This document shows, piece after piece, positions 1-11,966 of a stretch of DNA of 64,000 nt (position 1 is the first letter of the stretch; the number at the start of each line of letters is the position of its first letter). The stretch comes from Halobacillus yeomjeoni (GTDB taxonomy: Bacteria; Bacillota; Bacilli; Bacillales; Halobacillaceae). The stretch spans positions 1,178,001 through 1,242,000 of the forward strand of contig NZ_JAIVAI010000001.1 in the NCBI RefSeq assembly GCF_020171525.1, read 5' to 3'. Made by a program: the position numbers and the translations under genes. Under the pieces are notes generated by a model. The model made no database searches and had not been told where the DNA came from. It worked only from the letters and a program-made list of their open reading frames with translations.

Positions 1-1
1 C

Positions 2-856
2 CAGAAGCTGACCCGCTACCCTGGGGATTATGATGAATTCTTACGTGTTTATGATATGAAGAAAAAGCAGATGGAAGCAGCTTATAAAAAGCAGCAGAAA
101 GAAATTGCCAACCTCAAAGACTTCGTTGCCCGGAACAAAGCGAACGCGGCAACAAGTAAAATGGCGATGTCCCGTCAAAAAAAGCTCGATAAGATGGATG
201 TCATCGAATTGGATGCAGAAAAACCGAAACCTGAGTTTGACTTCCAGCAGGCACGTACTCCTGGGAAGTATCTATTTGAAACGAAGGACTTGGTGATCGG
301 TTATGATGAACCCCTCTCCCGCCCATTGGATTTATCAATGGAACGCGGTCAGAAAATCGCCCTATCCGGTGCTAACGGCATCGGAAAGACGACTTTACTG
401 AAAAGTATTCTTGGAGAAATCCAACCGGTATCCGGTTCTGTTGAATTAGGAGAGCACCTTCATATCGGATATTTCGAGCAGGAATTGAAAGAAGAAAGTT
501 CCAACACCTGCATTGATGAAATTTGGGAGGAATTCCGTCATTTCAGCCAGCGTGAAGTCCGCGCCTCACTAGCTAAGTGTGGATTGACGAAGAAACACAT
601 TGAAAGCAAAGTGCAGGTATTGAGCGGTGGAGAAAAAGCGAAGGTACGCTTATGTAAATTAATCAACAAAGAGACGAACCTTCTCGTTCTCGATGAGCCG
701 ACCAACCACCTGGACCGCGACGCTAAAGCGGAACTGAAGCGCGCATTGAATGAATATAAAGGAAGTGTCTTACTCATTTCACACGAACCAGACTTTTATA
801 AAGATATCGTCACCGACGTTTGGAATTGTGAAGATTGGACGACAAAAGTTTTTTAA
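2..856 (+). CDS. ABC-F family ATPase, C-terminal part (5' end outside window)
   Basis: The reading frame is open from the window edge, so only the last 284 residues are seen. A charged linker rich in K, Q and E comes first, followed by one complete ATPase domain: Walker A GANGIGKTT, signature LSGGEKAK and Walker B LLVLDEPTNHLD. Two nucleotide-binding domains joined by such a linker and no membrane segments define the ABC-F family, whose members act on ribosomes or regulate translation. The ending with a DVWN motif recalls B. subtilis YfmM, but that is from memory and no symbol is given. A terminator follows directly. Confidence 0.9.
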   Translation, partial: QKLTRYPGDYDEFLRVYDMKKKQMEAAYKKQQKEIANLKDFVARNKANAATSKMAMSRQKKLDKMDVIELDAEKPKPEFDFQQARTPGKYLFETKDLVIGYDEPLSRPLDLSMERGQKIALSGANGIGKTTLLKSILGEIQPVSGSVELGEHLHIGYFEQELKEESSNTCIDEIWEEFRHFSQREVRASLAKCGLTKKHIESKVQVLSGGEKAKVRLCKLINKETNLLVLDEPTNHLDRDAKAELKRALNEYKGSVLLISHEPDFYKDIVTDVWNCEDWTTKVF

Positions 857-863
857 CGATCAA

Positions 864-902
864 AGACTGCCTACTCTCTGAAGTAAGGCAGTCTTTTGTT
901 TA
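864..902 (+). terminator. Rho-independent terminator of the ABC-F gene
   Basis: A perfect AAGACTGCCT/AGGCAGTCTT stem is followed by a T-rich stretch just after the ABC-F stop codon. The SET-domain gene converges from the other side. Confidence 0.8.
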
Positions 903-908
903 TTATCA

Positions 909-1283
909 TTACTTAACATCAAACCAAACTGGTGTGGAATCACGCGGATCCCCATTATAATTGACAGTGATTTCTTCACCGGCCTGAATATCCTTATAGG
1001 CATAGAAATCCACCGTAGAAGCCCTCAAGTTGTTTTTAAAATAAGCATTAGGAGAGTAAGAATGATTGAATAACGAGCCGTACCCTAAGGCAACAGCCAC
1101 ATCATTGAAACTTCTACCCCAATTAAAAAAGTAATTGGAGAGAACCGTTTTAGTGATGAATCTTCTCTCCCGGGAAGGTACCACTATAACTGGAGACTGC
1201 TCAATCAAATCCCCTTTTTTTATTTTTCTGGTCGTGAATACGCCTCTTCCATATCGATTGGTTTCTTTGATGATCAGCCCCAC
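909..1283 (-). CDS. Small SET-domain protein
   Basis: The product is 124 residues and nearly all of it is a SET domain. The pieces are GRGVF near residue 12, the NHS motif at 73-75 followed by SPNA, and GEEITVNYN at 102-110, the usual S-adenosylmethionine and lysine-binding signatures. It lacks pre-SET and post-SET zinc modules, like other short bacterial SET proteins whose substrates are mostly unknown. The GTG start is chosen because a strong GAGGAGAGGGG ribosome site lies just upstream; a TTG eight codons earlier would sit upstream of that site. It stands alone between two convergent or divergent genes. Confidence 0.8.
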   Translation of the reverse strand: MGLIIKETNRYGRGVFTTRKIKKGDLIEQSPVIVVPSRERRFITKTVLSNYFFNWGRSFNDVAVALGYGSLFNHSYSPNAYFKNNLRASTVDFYAYKDIQAGEEITVNYNGDPRDSTPVWFDVK

Positions 1284-1561
1284 TCGTCTTCCCCTCTCCT
1301 CTAACAAGGTCCTTTTCCTTGTTTTACAATATTCATCAATGCTTCATTTGTGAGAAGATGATGATTACAGGAGATTTACTTTAGATATCCATCAGTCTGA
1401 GCCTCCATGCTCTTATATCCCCTATAAAACAGCGGAAATTAACAAAGGTGTAACCCACACGACAGATACCTTTCATTTGGATGACAATTCGATAACATTC
1501 CTTTCCTACCGTCTCGTCCTTGATAAAATGAAATCGGACTTAGGACGAGGGAGTGGTTGGA

Positions 1562-1939
1562 ATGATGAAATACGGCATATTTTTATCCATTACTATCTTA
1601 TTGGTCGTCGGTTGTTTACCTTCTGAAAAAAACATTGAAATTTTGAGCGCAAAAAAAGATTCCTATGAAGTTTATTTGTACACAAAGTCAGAACCATCCA
1701 AGAAAGCTCAGAATTATATATCCGCTTTATTAGATTGGAAAACAGCTACTAAAGACCAACTTCAAATGGACTTCCAGCAAACCAAAGTCAGTTTGGACAA
1801 CATACATTTGAAAGAAGAACAGCTTCCTGCTTTGATTATTAAAAAAGAAGGTAAAATGATATCGCAGATAACAGGAGAGCAACCGAGCCGTGATATCTTC
1901 TCAACGATTGACCGCTCCATCACAATGGCTTCCAAATAA
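1562..1939 (+). CDS. Small secreted lipoprotein, function unknown
   Basis: The product is about 125 residues. It begins with a lysine, a hydrophobic run and a lipobox-like LVVGC near residue 18, which predicts lipid anchoring on the outer face of the membrane. The mature part is polar and mixed charge; I recognise no catalytic motif. The ATG at this position, or the next codon, is chosen because GAGGGAG lies 9 bases upstream; a GTG three codons earlier overlaps that site. It is a single gene with its own terminator. Confidence 0.7.
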   Translation: MMKYGIFLSITILLVVGCLPSEKNIEILSAKKDSYEVYLYTKSEPSKKAQNYISALLDWKTATKDQLQMDFQQTKVSLDNIHLKEEQLPALIIKKEGKMISQITGEQPSRDIFSTIDRSITMASK

Positions 1940-1941
1940 AG

Positions 1942-1975
1942 AGACGAGCTTAGTCTGCTAAGCTCGTCTTCTGTG
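1942..1975 (+). terminator. Terminator of the small lipoprotein gene
   Basis: A perfect 12-bp stem (AGACGAGCTTAG/CTAAGCTCGTCT) with a TCTG loop precedes a moderately T-rich tail. Confidence 0.75.
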
Positions 1976-2034
1976 TTTCATCCTCTTTATTACCGACCTA
2001 CATAATTTCAACAACAGACTTTAATAGAGCCTAT

Positions 2035-2072
2035 AAAAAAAAGAGCAACAGGACAAACCTGTTGCTCTTACT
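2035..2072 (-). terminator. Terminator of the pdhABCD operon
   Basis: Read on the minus strand, an AAGAGCAACAGG/CCTGTTGCTCTT stem is followed by a run of eight T. It lies directly downstream of pdhD. Confidence 0.9.
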
Positions 2073-2079
2073 TTTATCA

Positions 2080-3486
2080 TTATTTAATGTGAATCGGCAT
2101 GCCTAGAGCTACTTCAGCAGCTTCCATCGTGATCTCACCTAGAGTCGGGTGAGCGTGGATCGTCAATGCCAAGTCTTCAGCTGTCATACCAGCTTCGATA
2201 GCCAAGCCAAGCTCAGCAATCATGTCACTAGCATTTGGTCCAGCGATTTGAGCACCGATCACTAATCCATCCTCTTTACGAGTGATAAGTTTCAAGAAAC
2301 CATCAGTATCGTTAAGAGATAGAGCACGTCCGTTTGCTCCGAATGGGAATTTAGATGCTTTCACATCGTATCCCGCTTCCTTCGCTTCATCTTCAGTGTA
2401 ACCGACAGAAGCTAGTTCTGGATCAGAGAATACTACCGCAGGAATTCCTAGATAGTCAATCTCAGATTTTTCACCAGCAATCGCTTCTGCTGCGATTTTA
2501 CCTTCATAAGAAGCTTTGTGAGCAAGTGGTGGTCCTTCGACGATATCACCGATTGCATAGATGTTACTAATGCTTGTACGGCACTGCTTGTCGATTTCAA
2601 TCAAACCTTTGTCAGTCATGTTCAGACCAAGGTCTTCAAGGCCGATTTCATCTGTGTTAGGGCGGCGGCCAACGGTTACAAGAACGTAGTCCGCTTCTAC
2701 AGATTTCTCTTCGCCTTTGACTTCGTATTTAACAGTAACGCCGTCTTCTGTTTCTTCAACGCCTTGAGCCATAGCGTTTGTAACGACATCCACGCCATTT
2801 TTCTTCAGACGCTTCTTGACGATAGAAGACATTTGCTTCTCGAAGCCACCAAGAATTTCTTTTGTACCTTCAAGAATCGTTACTTCCGTATCAAAGTTTG
2901 CATAAGCGCTACCAAGCTCAGTACCGATATAACCGCCGCCGATGACAACGAGTTTCTTCGGAACTTCTTCAAGAGCAAGCGCACCTGTAGAGTCGATGAC
3001 ACGCTTGGAGTATTTGAAGTTTGGAAGTTCAATCGGACGAGAACCTGTAGCAATGATGCAATCGTTGAACGTATATGTTTGAGAGTTTTTCTCATCCATG
3101 ATACGGACTGTGTTTTTGTCTACGAAATAAACTTCACCTTTAACGATGTCGACTTTGTTTCCTTTAAGAAGACCTTCTACACCGCCGGTAAGTTTATTGA
3201 CAACACCGCTCTTCCACTCTTGTACTTTGGAAAAGTCAACGGTCGTATTTTCAGACTTGATGCCCATGTCGTCTGCACCTTTAGCATGTTCATAGCGGTG
3301 ACCAGCTTGGATCAACGCTTTAGAAGGTACACATCCAACGTTCAAGCAGACTCCACCGAGGTTGCCTTTATCAACGATGGTTACCTTCTTGCCCATTTGG
3401 GCAGCACGGATGGCGGCAACATAACCGCCAGGACCCGCACCTACGACTAACGTATCAAGTTCAATTGGGAAATCTCCTACTACCAT
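2080..3486 (-). CDS. pdhD: Dihydrolipoyl dehydrogenase, E3 of pyruvate dehydrogenase
   Basis: The 468-residue flavoprotein reoxidises the dihydrolipoyl groups of E2 and passes electrons to NAD+. The N-terminal FAD motif is GAGPGGY at 16-22. The redox pair is C47 and C52 in [10 protein letters not shown] second nucleotide motif GGGYIGTE lies near residue 185, and the C-terminal dimer domain has HPTLGE with the catalytic His-Glu pair. It is the last gene of pdhABCD; the start follows the pdhC stop by 3 bases with GGAGG upstream. Length and context match Bacillus PdhD, so confusion with another E3 is unlikely. Confidence 0.97.
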   Translation of the reverse strand: MVVGDFPIELDTLVVGAGPGGYVAAIRAAQMGKKVTIVDKGNLGGVCLNVGCVPSKALIQAGHRYEHAKGADDMGIKSENTTVDFSKVQEWKSGVVNKLTGGVEGLLKGNKVDIVKGEVYFVDKNTVRIMDEKNSQTYTFNDCIIATGSRPIELPNFKYSKRVIDSTGALALEEVPKKLVVIGGGYIGTELGSAYANFDTEVTILEGTKEILGGFEKQMSSIVKKRLKKNGVDVVTNAMAQGVEETEDGVTVKYEVKGEEKSVEADYVLVTVGRRPNTDEIGLEDLGLNMTDKGLIEIDKQCRTSISNIYAIGDIVEGPPLAHKASYEGKIAAEAIAGEKSEIDYLGIPAVVFSDPELASVGYTEDEAKEAGYDVKASKFPFGANGRALSLNDTDGFLKLITRKEDGLVIGAQIAGPNASDMIAELGLAIEAGMTAEDLALTIHAHPTLGEITMEAAEVALGMPIHIK

Positions 3487-3489
3487 ACT

Positions 3490-4785
3490 TTACGCCTCCA
3501 TCATAATTAGTTGTGGATCGTTCAGTAAACGCTTGATGTTATTCATTGCATGCTGAGCAGTTGCACCGTCGATGATACGGTGGTCGAAGCTCAAGGAAAT
3601 AGCAAGTACTGGAGCTACTACTACTTCGCCGTCACGTACGACAGGCTTCTCTGCGATACGGCCGATACCCAGGATCGCAACTTCCGGATGGTTGATTACC
3701 GGAGTGAACCACTGACCACCAGCAGAGCCGATGTTTGTAATTGTAGTAGAACCACCTTGCATTTCTTCTGTTGCAAGTTTACCGTCACGAGCTTTCACAG
3801 CTAGTTCATTGATTTCGCTTGAGATAGAGAATACGGACTTACGGTCAGCATCTTTAACGACTGGAACCAATAGACCTTTATCTGTATCTGCAGCGATACC
3901 AATATTATAGTAGTGTTTCTGAATAATTTCATCCGTATTGTCATCAACAGATGTATTCAATACCGGATATTTCTTCAGAGTAGAGACAAGAGCTTTTACA
4001 ACGTATGGAAGGTAAGTCAGCTTGATATCTTGTTCAGCAGCAACCGCTTTGAACTTCTTACGGTGTGCAACAAGTTCAGATACGTCAACTTCATCCATCA
4101 ATGTTACGTGAGGAGCCGTATGCTTGGAGTTAACCATAGCTTTAGAGATCGCTTTACGGATTCCGCTCATCTTCTCACGAGTTTCTGGATACGCTTCTCC
4201 AGCTGCTGGAGCTGCTTGCTGCTTCGTTTCAGTCGCTTCTTCTTTCGCTTCATCAACAGAAGAATCTGCAGCCGCTTCTGGTTGACCACCATTCATGAAG
4301 CTTTCAACGTCTTCTTTAAGAACACGGCCATTTTTACCTGAGCCTTGAACTTTACGGATGTCCACATCGTTATCACGAGCGAACTTACGTACAGAAGGCA
4401 TAGCGATAACGCGTGCATCTTCATCTACGTCACTGTCATCTGCTTTAGCAGCAGGCTGTTCAGACTTTTCTTCTTTTTTCTCTTCTTTAGGTTCTTCCTT
4501 AGGCTCTTCCTTCGCTTCTTCAGCTTCAGATCCGCCAGTGTCTTCAGAACCGTCATCAATCGTGATGATGACTGTACCTACAGTTGTAACTTCACCTTCG
4601 TCGACATGGATTTCTTGAACCGTTCCGTCTACTTGGGAAGGAATCTCTACAACAGCTTTGTCGTTTTGTACTTCACAAAGCACGTCATCTTCTTTTACTT
4701 CATCGCCTTTTTTGACGAACCATTTTGCGATTTCACCTTCGTGGATACCTTCACCGATATCAGGCAGTTTAAATTCAAACGCCAC
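3490..4785 (-). CDS. pdhC: Dihydrolipoamide acetyltransferase, E2 of pyruvate dehydrogenase
   Basis: The 431-residue protein forms the core of the complex and transfers acetyl groups to CoA. It has a single lipoyl domain at about 1-80 with the lipoyl lysine K43 in NDKAVV. A very acidic and lysine-rich linker follows at about 82-120, then a peripheral subunit-binding domain near 125-165 ([10 protein letters not shown]). The catalytic domain ends in SFDHRIIDG, which holds the active-site His and Asp. The start is GTG, set by AGGAGG 8 bases upstream. The long glutamate/lysine linker fits a salt-adapted host. Confidence 0.97.
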   Translation of the reverse strand: MAFEFKLPDIGEGIHEGEIAKWFVKKGDEVKEDDVLCEVQNDKAVVEIPSQVDGTVQEIHVDEGEVTTVGTVIITIDDGSEDTGGSEAEEAKEEPKEEPKEEKKEEKSEQPAAKADDSDVDEDARVIAMPSVRKFARDNDVDIRKVQGSGKNGRVLKEDVESFMNGGQPEAAADSSVDEAKEEATETKQQAAPAAGEAYPETREKMSGIRKAISKAMVNSKHTAPHVTLMDEVDVSELVAHRKKFKAVAAEQDIKLTYLPYVVKALVSTLKKYPVLNTSVDDNTDEIIQKHYYNIGIAADTDKGLLVPVVKDADRKSVFSISSEINELAVKARDGKLATEEMQGGSTTITNIGSAGGQWFTPVINHPEVAILGIGRIAEKPVVRDGEVVVAPVLAISLSFDHRIIDGATAQHAMNNIKRLLNDPQLIMMEA

Positions 4786-4813
4786 GGGTATAACCTCCTA
4801 TATTTAGAGATGA

Positions 4814-5791
4814 TTAAAAGTTCATTACTTCGTTAACTTTTTCAACGATCGTGTTATGGTTTGGCAGCCATACAGATTCAGCTTGAGTGAATGCGTATAC
4901 TGTGTCAGGAGCTGCTACGCGTAGTACTGGAGCTTCCAGGTGCAGGATAGCGCGCTCTTGAATTTCAGAAACAACGTTTGCAGCGATTCCAGCTTGCTTC
5001 TGAGCTTCCTGAATCATAACCGCACGATTTGTTTTCTTAACGGATTCAATGATTGTTTCGTAATCTACAGGGCTTACTGTACGAAGGTCGATAACCTCTG
5101 CACTTACACCATTTTCTTCAAGCTCTTCTGCAGCTTTCAATGCAGAGTGAACCATAGCACCGTAAGCGATCAACGTAACATCCGTACCTTCACGCTTAAC
5201 TGCTGCTTTATCTAGATCTACTGTATATTCTTCTTCCGGCACTTCTTCACGGAATGAACGGTAAAGTTTCATGTGCTCAAGGAAGATGACAGGATCGTTA
5301 TTACGGATGGAAGAGATCAAAAGACCTTTCGCATCGTAAGGGTTGGATGGAATAACTACGCGCAGACCAGGCTGTTGAGCCATTAGGCCTTCCAAGCTGT
5401 CCGCGTGAAGTTCAGGTGTATGCACCCCGCCGCCAAAAGGAGAACGAATAGTAATCGGCATTTGACGAGTGCCACCAGAACGGTAACGGTAACGAGCCAT
5501 TTGACCGCTGATTGCGTCCATAGTTTCGTAAACGAAACCGAAGAACTGGATCTCAGGTACAGGACGGAAGCCTGTTAGGGCAAGACCGATAGACATACCA
5601 CCGATTCCGGATTCAGCTAGTGGTGTATCGAAAACGCGATCTTCGCCGAATTCTTTTTGAAGACCTTCGGTAGCACGGAATACACCGCCGTTTTGACCAA
5701 CGTCTTCACCGAAAATCAGCACGTTTTCGTCATTTTTTAGTTCTGTGCGCATCGCGTCTGTGATGGCTTGAATCATTGTCATTTGTGCCAT
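4814..5791 (-). CDS. pdhB: Pyruvate dehydrogenase E1 component, beta subunit
   Basis: The 325-residue subunit pairs with PdhA to make the thiamine-diphosphate-dependent decarboxylase. Family blocks include GEDVG at 28-32, [10 protein letters not shown] near 56 and the C-terminal RVAAPDT, all typical of transketolase-like beta subunits. It begins three bases after the pdhA stop and is followed by pdhC, so the complex is encoded in assembly order. Confidence 0.97.
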   Translation of the reverse strand: MAQMTMIQAITDAMRTELKNDENVLIFGEDVGQNGGVFRATEGLQKEFGEDRVFDTPLAESGIGGMSIGLALTGFRPVPEIQFFGFVYETMDAISGQMARYRYRSGGTRQMPITIRSPFGGGVHTPELHADSLEGLMAQQPGLRVVIPSNPYDAKGLLISSIRNNDPVIFLEHMKLYRSFREEVPEEEYTVDLDKAAVKREGTDVTLIAYGAMVHSALKAAEELEENGVSAEVIDLRTVSPVDYETIIESVKKTNRAVMIQEAQKQAGIAANVVSEIQERAILHLEAPVLRVAAPDTVYAFTQAESVWLPNHNTIVEKVNEVMNF

Positions 5792-5794
5792 GAT

Positions 5795-7250
<1,456 letters not shown>

Positions 7251-7278
7251 AAAAAAACCGCCACAGGGCGGTTTTTTA
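7251..7278 (-). terminator. Terminator of ykyA
   Basis: An ACCGCC/GGCGGT stem flanked by A and T runs lies just beyond the ykyA stop. It could work in both directions, but only the minus strand has a gene ending here. Confidence 0.85.
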
Positions 7279-7285
7279 AATTCTT

Positions 7286-8038
7286 TTATTCATTGGAATC
7301 AGAAGATTTTTCATCATCTTTATTTGATTGATCTTCTGACTTTTCATCTTTTGATTCTGTTTCCTGTTTTTCAGCTGGTTCCTCGTAGGTGACTTCAATA
7401 TCTAATGCCTGGTAGAATTCTTTTTTCAACTGATTATACTCTTCGGTATATTGGTTGAACTCTTCATTCGCTTCAAGCACCTGATTATAGCTTTCATTAA
7501 TTGCTTCGATTTGCTTCTGAAGTTCTTCTTCTGTCAGATCTTCTTTTTGAAGCATTTGATACAACTCAGAGTCAAGCTTTAACGCTTCTTCATAAGAAGC
7601 ATAAAGTTTTTGGTATGCATCGTACCTTTTCTGCATCGTTTCATATAATTGTTCCGCTTTTTCTTTCGCCTCTTGATTTTCTTCTTTTATGTCATCAATC
7701 AACGGCTTGATTTGATCGAATTCTTCTTTAGCTGATTCGATACTCTCTTTTTCAAGCTTCAGCTTTTCCTGCCTTTGCTCAACAATTCCAGCGGCTTCTT
7801 TAGAGAGTTCCTTGATTTTGTCGAATTCATTCATACTTAAGTCAATAATTTGGTTATAAAGTTCTTGTTCCTTATTTTCCAACTGTACTAAAGGCTTCTG
7901 TTGCTCACGAAAAGTCTCTTCCAGCGTAACAGCTTTCTCTAAATGGTCATAAATTTCTTCTTGAGCTGACGAGCCTGTACATGCAGTCAGAAAAAGGACT
8001 ACTGCAGTCAGCACACCCATAAGCATACGTTGATGCAC
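7286..8038 (-). CDS. ykyA: YkyA-family cell-wall lipoprotein
   Basis: The 250-residue protein starts with a lipoprotein signal ending in FLTAC (lipid cysteine near residue 20). The rest is almost entirely charged alpha helix rich in E, K and Q, with predicted coiled coil from about 45 to 215, and then a very acidic tail of E, K, D and S. This is the architecture of the YkyA putative cell-wall-binding family. It lies between def and pdhA exactly as in B. subtilis. The GTG start has AAGGGGG 8 bases upstream. Its molecular role is not known to me. Confidence 0.85.
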   Translation of the reverse strand: MHQRMLMGVLTAVVLFLTACTGSSAQEEIYDHLEKAVTLEETFREQQKPLVQLENKEQELYNQIIDLSMNEFDKIKELSKEAAGIVEQRQEKLKLEKESIESAKEEFDQIKPLIDDIKEENQEAKEKAEQLYETMQKRYDAYQKLYASYEEALKLDSELYQMLQKEDLTEEELQKQIEAINESYNQVLEANEEFNQYTEEYNQLKKEFYQALDIEVTYEEPAEKQETESKDEKSEDQSNKDDEKSSDSNE

Positions 8039-8237
8039 TAAGATTTCCCCCTTGTCGTTGCTACAAATCCATATTGTAATCTGGTCATATGTACAATAGT
8101 ATAATAAATGAAATTAAATTGGAAGTGGGGATTTCTCAAATGTTTCCAAGAGTTGAAATCCTTTGAAGCGAATGTATAAGCCCCTTTCCTCTAAATACAT
8201 GCTGTGATAATGTTCAACACAGAAAGGATGTTTTTCA

Positions 8238-8792
8238 ATGATTACAATGGATGATATCGTACGCGAAGGGCACCCCGCCTTAAGAAAAGAAACTGACGAA
8301 GTCGCTCTCCCTCCTTCTGAAGAAGATAAAAATACATTGGAGGAAATGCTTCAATATTTAAAAAACAGCCAGGATGAACAAATCGCAGAAAAGTATGGAT
8401 TGCGACCTGGTGTGGGTCTGGCCGCGCCCCAAATCAACGTGAATAAGAGAATGCTTGCTGTTCACTTCGTAGATATGAAGGATAAACTATACAGCTACGG
8501 CCTATTCAACCCGAGAATTGTCAGCCATTCTGTGGAGCGCACGTATCTATCCACCGGTGAAGGCTGTCTATCCGTGGATCGTGAAGTCCCAGGATATGTT
8601 CCGCGTTACCGTCGAATTACCGTAAAGGGAACGGACCTTGAAGGAAATGAGGTCAAGCTGCGTCTCCGCGATTTTGCTGCGATCGTATTCCAGCACGAAA
8701 TCGATCATTTACATGGTGTCATGTTCTACGACCATATCGATGAAGAAGAACCATTCAAAGAGCCGGAAAACGCAACACCGGCAGACCGATAA
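8238..8792 (+). CDS. def: Peptide deformylase
   Basis: The 184-residue metalloenzyme removes the formyl group from nascent proteins. All three family motifs are present: GVGLAAPQ near residue 59, EGCLS near 110 and HEIDH near 154, supplying the Cys and two His metal ligands and the catalytic Glu. The length and the extra segment after motif 1 fit the longer type 2 Bacillus enzyme (DefB/YkrB). It is divergent from ykyA and convergent with ykrA, the arrangement known from B. subtilis. Confidence 0.96.
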   Translation: MITMDDIVREGHPALRKETDEVALPPSEEDKNTLEEMLQYLKNSQDEQIAEKYGLRPGVGLAAPQINVNKRMLAVHFVDMKDKLYSYGLFNPRIVSHSVERTYLSTGEGCLSVDREVPGYVPRYRRITVKGTDLEGNEVKLRLRDFAAIVFQHEIDHLHGVMFYDHIDEEEPFKEPENATPADR

Positions 8793-8829
8793 AAAAAGAA
8801 GCCGGCAGACCGCTGGCTTCTTTTTTTGG
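8793..8829. terminator. Bidirectional terminator between def and ykrA
   Basis: An AAAAAAGAAGCC/GGCTTCTTTTTT hairpin follows the def stop. It has T runs on both strands, so it can also serve ykrA, which converges from the right. Confidence 0.85.
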
Positions 8830-8871
8830 TCGATTTTCAAATCGCTAATAATACCCATTAAGCTTAAAAGT

Positions 8872-9651
8872 TCAGTTTTTTAACAGACCAACGTCATAGA
8901 TCGCCTTAACAAGACCATCCTGATTCACATCTTCTGTCACATGGTCACTCACATCTTTGGTTTGAGGAACCGCGTTCCCCATTGCGACACCAGTGCCCGC
9001 TTCTCTGATCATCTCGACATCATTCAATCCATCTCCAAAAGCGTAAGAATCATCAATATGAAGACCTGCTGCTTCAATCAGTTTTTTGATCCCTTCCGCT
9101 TTTGACCCGCCACGGGGAAGGACATCGCAGGAGTATTGATGCCAGCGAATATAGTCAAAGTCCGTGTGGCGATGTCTGTAATCATCAATTTCTCCACCTT
9201 CACAAAAGATCAGGGATTGATATATTTCTCTTTCTTTATAGAAAGACTCATCTACCGGAGGATGGTCTATATAAAGTGAACCTAAGCTATCCTTTATAAA
9301 CGGGTGGTCCGATTCAGAAGCCATCATCTTCTCGTGGTTCATGAATACCATCGGGTGGTTATTTTCCTTTGCATTTTTATGAAGCTCTTCAAGTTGCGGG
9401 GAAGATAAAGGGTTGGTATATATCTCCTCCCCTTCAAAAACGACATACTGGCCGTTGAAACTTACGAAGGAATCGATTCCAAGCTCTTCCCGGAGTTCTT
9501 TATACATGAACGGGGCTCTTCCTGTAGCAATGGCACAATAGACTCCGGCTTCTTTTAAATCCTGGATTGCCTGCTTCGTTTGTTCAGGCAGTTTCTTTTG
9601 GTGGTTTAACAACGTTCCATCTATATCAAAGAATGCGATTTTCTTAGTCAT
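8872..9651 (-). CDS. ykrA: HAD-superfamily (Cof-type) phosphatase
   Basis: The product is 259 residues. Motif I is DIDGTLL at about 8-14, motif II lies around the ATGR block near 43, and motif IV is FGDGLNDVEMI near 205-215. A large C2 cap sits between, as in Cof-like sugar-phosphate or flavin-phosphate phosphatases; the substrate cannot be told. The ATG is chosen because AGAGGAAAG lies just upstream; an earlier in-frame start lacks a ribosome site. It occupies the position of B. subtilis ykrA next to def. Confidence 0.9.
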   Translation of the reverse strand: MTKKIAFFDIDGTLLNHQKKLPEQTKQAIQDLKEAGVYCAIATGRAPFMYKELREELGIDSFVSFNGQYVVFEGEEIYTNPLSSPQLEELHKNAKENNHPMVFMNHEKMMASESDHPFIKDSLGSLYIDHPPVDESFYKEREIYQSLIFCEGGEIDDYRHRHTDFDYIRWHQYSCDVLPRGGSKAEGIKKLIEAAGLHIDDSYAFGDGLNDVEMIREAGTGVAMGNAVPQTKDVSDHVTEDVNQDGLVKAIYDVGLLKN

Positions 9652-9891
9652 CTTCTTTCCTCTCACTTTCTTTTTGGATTGATTCCAAAACAGAATCATA
9701 ATTTATAGCGGTATTTGGCTATACTGTAGCACGAGAGCATAGGTTTGAGAAGAAAAACACACGATAAATATAAATTCTGCGATGTAAAATGTTTCATTAT
9801 TAAAGAAACCGTATTATACTAGAGGTAACAGGGATTGGGCGGTTTAACGTTTTTGGCGCTTTTCTTCATCGATGAAAGGAGATGGGTCCAT

Positions 9892-9963
9892 ATGATGAAG
9901 CGTCTTCGAAGAAAGCTTAGAAAACGTTGGAAAAAATTTATGGAACGAAAGAAATACGCGTAG
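9892..9963 (+). CDS. Candidate 23-residue highly basic peptide
   Basis: The ORF encodes MMKRLRRKLRKRWKKFMERKKYA, with 13 Lys or Arg and a single Glu. AAAGGAG lies 10 bases before the ATG. It is upstream of rpoY-rnjA on the same strand, 118 bases before rpoY. Hydrophobic residues recur every three to four positions, so an amphipathic cationic helix is plausible. I know no family for it. It could be an RNA- or membrane-binding peptide, a leader peptide, or a chance ORF. Confidence 0.5.
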   Translation: MMKRLRRKLRKRWKKFMERKKYA

Positions 9964-10081
9964 ATCATGAATCTTTGACTTGTTCAACCACCATTATCAT
10001 TACCATAGCAGCAACAAACGTGCTATCATTAGTAACAGGACAAGAATGTGGAAATTATATCTAGTTAGGAGCGATAGAGTA

Positions 10082-10291
10082 ATGGTTTTTAAAGTTTTAT
10101 ATCAGGAACTAGCGAAAGAAGTTCCTGTCCGTGAACGTACCCAAGCCATGTACGTGGAAGCGGAAACAGAGAGAAAAGTACGTGAAAAATTGGCTAATAA
10201 AGGATTTAATATCGAATATATCCAGGTGCTTGATGAGGATCACTTGGCATATGAGCAGCAATCCGAAGATTTCAAAGTGGAGAATGTATAA
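10082..10291 (+). CDS. rpoY: RNA polymerase epsilon subunit
   Basis: The 69-residue product starts MVFKVLYQ and has the YVEAETERKVREKL and FNIEYIQ blocks of the small epsilon subunit (formerly YkzG) that binds RNA polymerase in Firmicutes. The ATG is chosen for the TTAGGAG site 9 bases upstream; the longer in-frame extension has no such site and is not conserved-looking. It is followed after 3 bases by rnjA, the standard pairing. Confidence 0.93.
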   Translation: MVFKVLYQELAKEVPVRERTQAMYVEAETERKVREKLANKGFNIEYIQVLDEDHLAYEQQSEDFKVENV

Positions 10292-10294
10292 CCG

Positions 10295-11962
10295 ATGAAA
10301 TTCGTTAAAAACGACCAAACAGCCGTTTTCGCCCTTGGCGGACTTGGCGAAATTGGAAAAAACACATACGGCGTGCAATTCCAGGACGAAATCATCCTCA
10401 TTGATGCGGGTATCAAGTTCCCAGAAGACGAGTTATTAGGAATTGACTACGTCATCCCGGACTATACCTACCTGGTTCAAAACCAAGATAAAATCAAAGG
10501 GTTGTTCATCACCCACGGTCACGAAGACCATATCGGTGGTATCCCTTACCTGTTACGTGAAATCAACATCCCGGTTTATGCCGGGAAGCTGGCTGCAGGC
10601 CTGCTCCGGAATAAACTGGACGAGCACGGTTTGTTACGGAATACGAAATTGCATACGATCCAAGAAGACGATGTAATCAAGTTCCGTAAAACGTCTGTCT
10701 CCTTCTTCAGAACGACTCACAGTATACCTGATTCCTTTGGTGTCGTTGTAAAGACACCACCAGGTAACATCGTTCATACCGGAGACTTCAAGTTTGATTT
10801 CACACCTGTTGGAGAACCCGCCGACCTTGCCAAAATGGCTGAGATCGGAAAAGAAGGTGTTCTCGCCCTGTTATCAGATAGTACAAACAGTGAAGTCCCT
10901 GGCTTTACCAAGTCAGAGCGCGTGGTTGGACAAAGCATTCATGACATTTTCTCGCGTGTCGATGGTCGATTGATCTTTGCGACATTTGCATCAAACATCC
11001 ACCGTTTACAACAAGTGGTGGAAGCAGCAGTGAAATACGGAAGAAAAGTCGCCGTCTTCGGCCGAAGCATGGAAGCTTCCATCAGTATCGGTCAAGAACT
11101 TGGCTATATCCGTGCACCGAAAGATACGTTTATCGATGCACAGCAGATCAACCGTCTTCCTGCGAATGAAGTCACGATTCTTTGTACAGGATCACAAGGT
11201 GAGCCAATGGCTGCTCTTTCCAGAATTGCTAACGGAACTCACCGTCAAATTCAAATCCAGCCCGGCGATACTGTCGTGTTCTCTTCTTCCCCAATCCCTG
11301 GAAACACGATCAGCGTCAGCCGTACCATCAATAAATTGTACCGTGCCGGAGCCGATGTCATTCACGGCCCATTGAACGATATCCATACTTCAGGTCACGG
11401 AAGTCAAGAAGAAATGAAACTGATGCTTCGCTTGATGCAGCCTAGATTCTTCATGCCGATTCACGGGGAATATCGTATGCTGAAAGAGCATGCCAACTTG
11501 AGTCACGATTGTGGCCTGGCCCCTGAGGATTGCTTCGTCATGGATAACGGAGATGTTCTTGCATTAGGTAAAGATGAAGCGATGGTGGCAGGGAAAATCC
11601 CTTCAGGATCTGTCTATGTAGATGGAAGCGGAATCGGTGATATCGGTAATATCGTATTGCGCGACCGCCGTATCCTGTCTGAAGAAGGGCTTGTCATTGT
11701 AGTAGTGAGCATCAACATGAAGGAATTCAAGATCGCTTCTGGTCCAGATATCATTTCCCGCGGATTCGTTTACATGAGAGAATCTGAAGACTTGATCAAA
11801 GAAGCACAAAAATTAGTCAGTTCCCACGTAGAAAAAGTGATGGAACGCCGAACGACTCAATGGTCAGAGATCAAGAACGAAATCACTGACACGATTGCTC
11901 CATTCTTATTCGAGAAGACGAAACGTCGTCCGATGATCCTGCCGATCATCATGGAGGTATAA
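10295..11962 (+). CDS. rnjA: Ribonuclease J1
   Basis: The 555-residue metallo-beta-lactamase fold nuclease has both 5'-3' exonuclease and endonuclease activity in mRNA decay and rRNA maturation. The zinc motif HGHEDHIGG lies near residue 74. A beta-CASP insert is followed by the HTSGHGS block near 365 and the C-terminal domain. Coupling to rpoY within a few bases and the presence of ktrC nearby match B. subtilis ykzG-ykqC-ykqB. A strong terminator follows. Confidence 0.97.
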   Translation: MKFVKNDQTAVFALGGLGEIGKNTYGVQFQDEIILIDAGIKFPEDELLGIDYVIPDYTYLVQNQDKIKGLFITHGHEDHIGGIPYLLREINIPVYAGKLAAGLLRNKLDEHGLLRNTKLHTIQEDDVIKFRKTSVSFFRTTHSIPDSFGVVVKTPPGNIVHTGDFKFDFTPVGEPADLAKMAEIGKEGVLALLSDSTNSEVPGFTKSERVVGQSIHDIFSRVDGRLIFATFASNIHRLQQVVEAAVKYGRKVAVFGRSMEASISIGQELGYIRAPKDTFIDAQQINRLPANEVTILCTGSQGEPMAALSRIANGTHRQIQIQPGDTVVFSSSPIPGNTISVSRTINKLYRAGADVIHGPLNDIHTSGHGSQEEMKLMLRLMQPRFFMPIHGEYRMLKEHANLSHDCGLAPEDCFVMDNGDVLALGKDEAMVAGKIPSGSVYVDGSGIGDIGNIVLRDRRILSEEGLVIVVVSINMKEFKIASGPDIISRGFVYMRESEDLIKEAQKLVSSHVEKVMERRTTQWSEIKNEITDTIAPFLFEKTKRRPMILPIIMEV

Positions 11963-11966
11963 TCAA

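Noticed and set aside
2518-3450. Long open frame (310 codons) on the plus strand
   Set aside because: It is the antisense of pdhD, with no ribosome site and a composition rich in Cys, Phe and Asn that fits a shadow frame.
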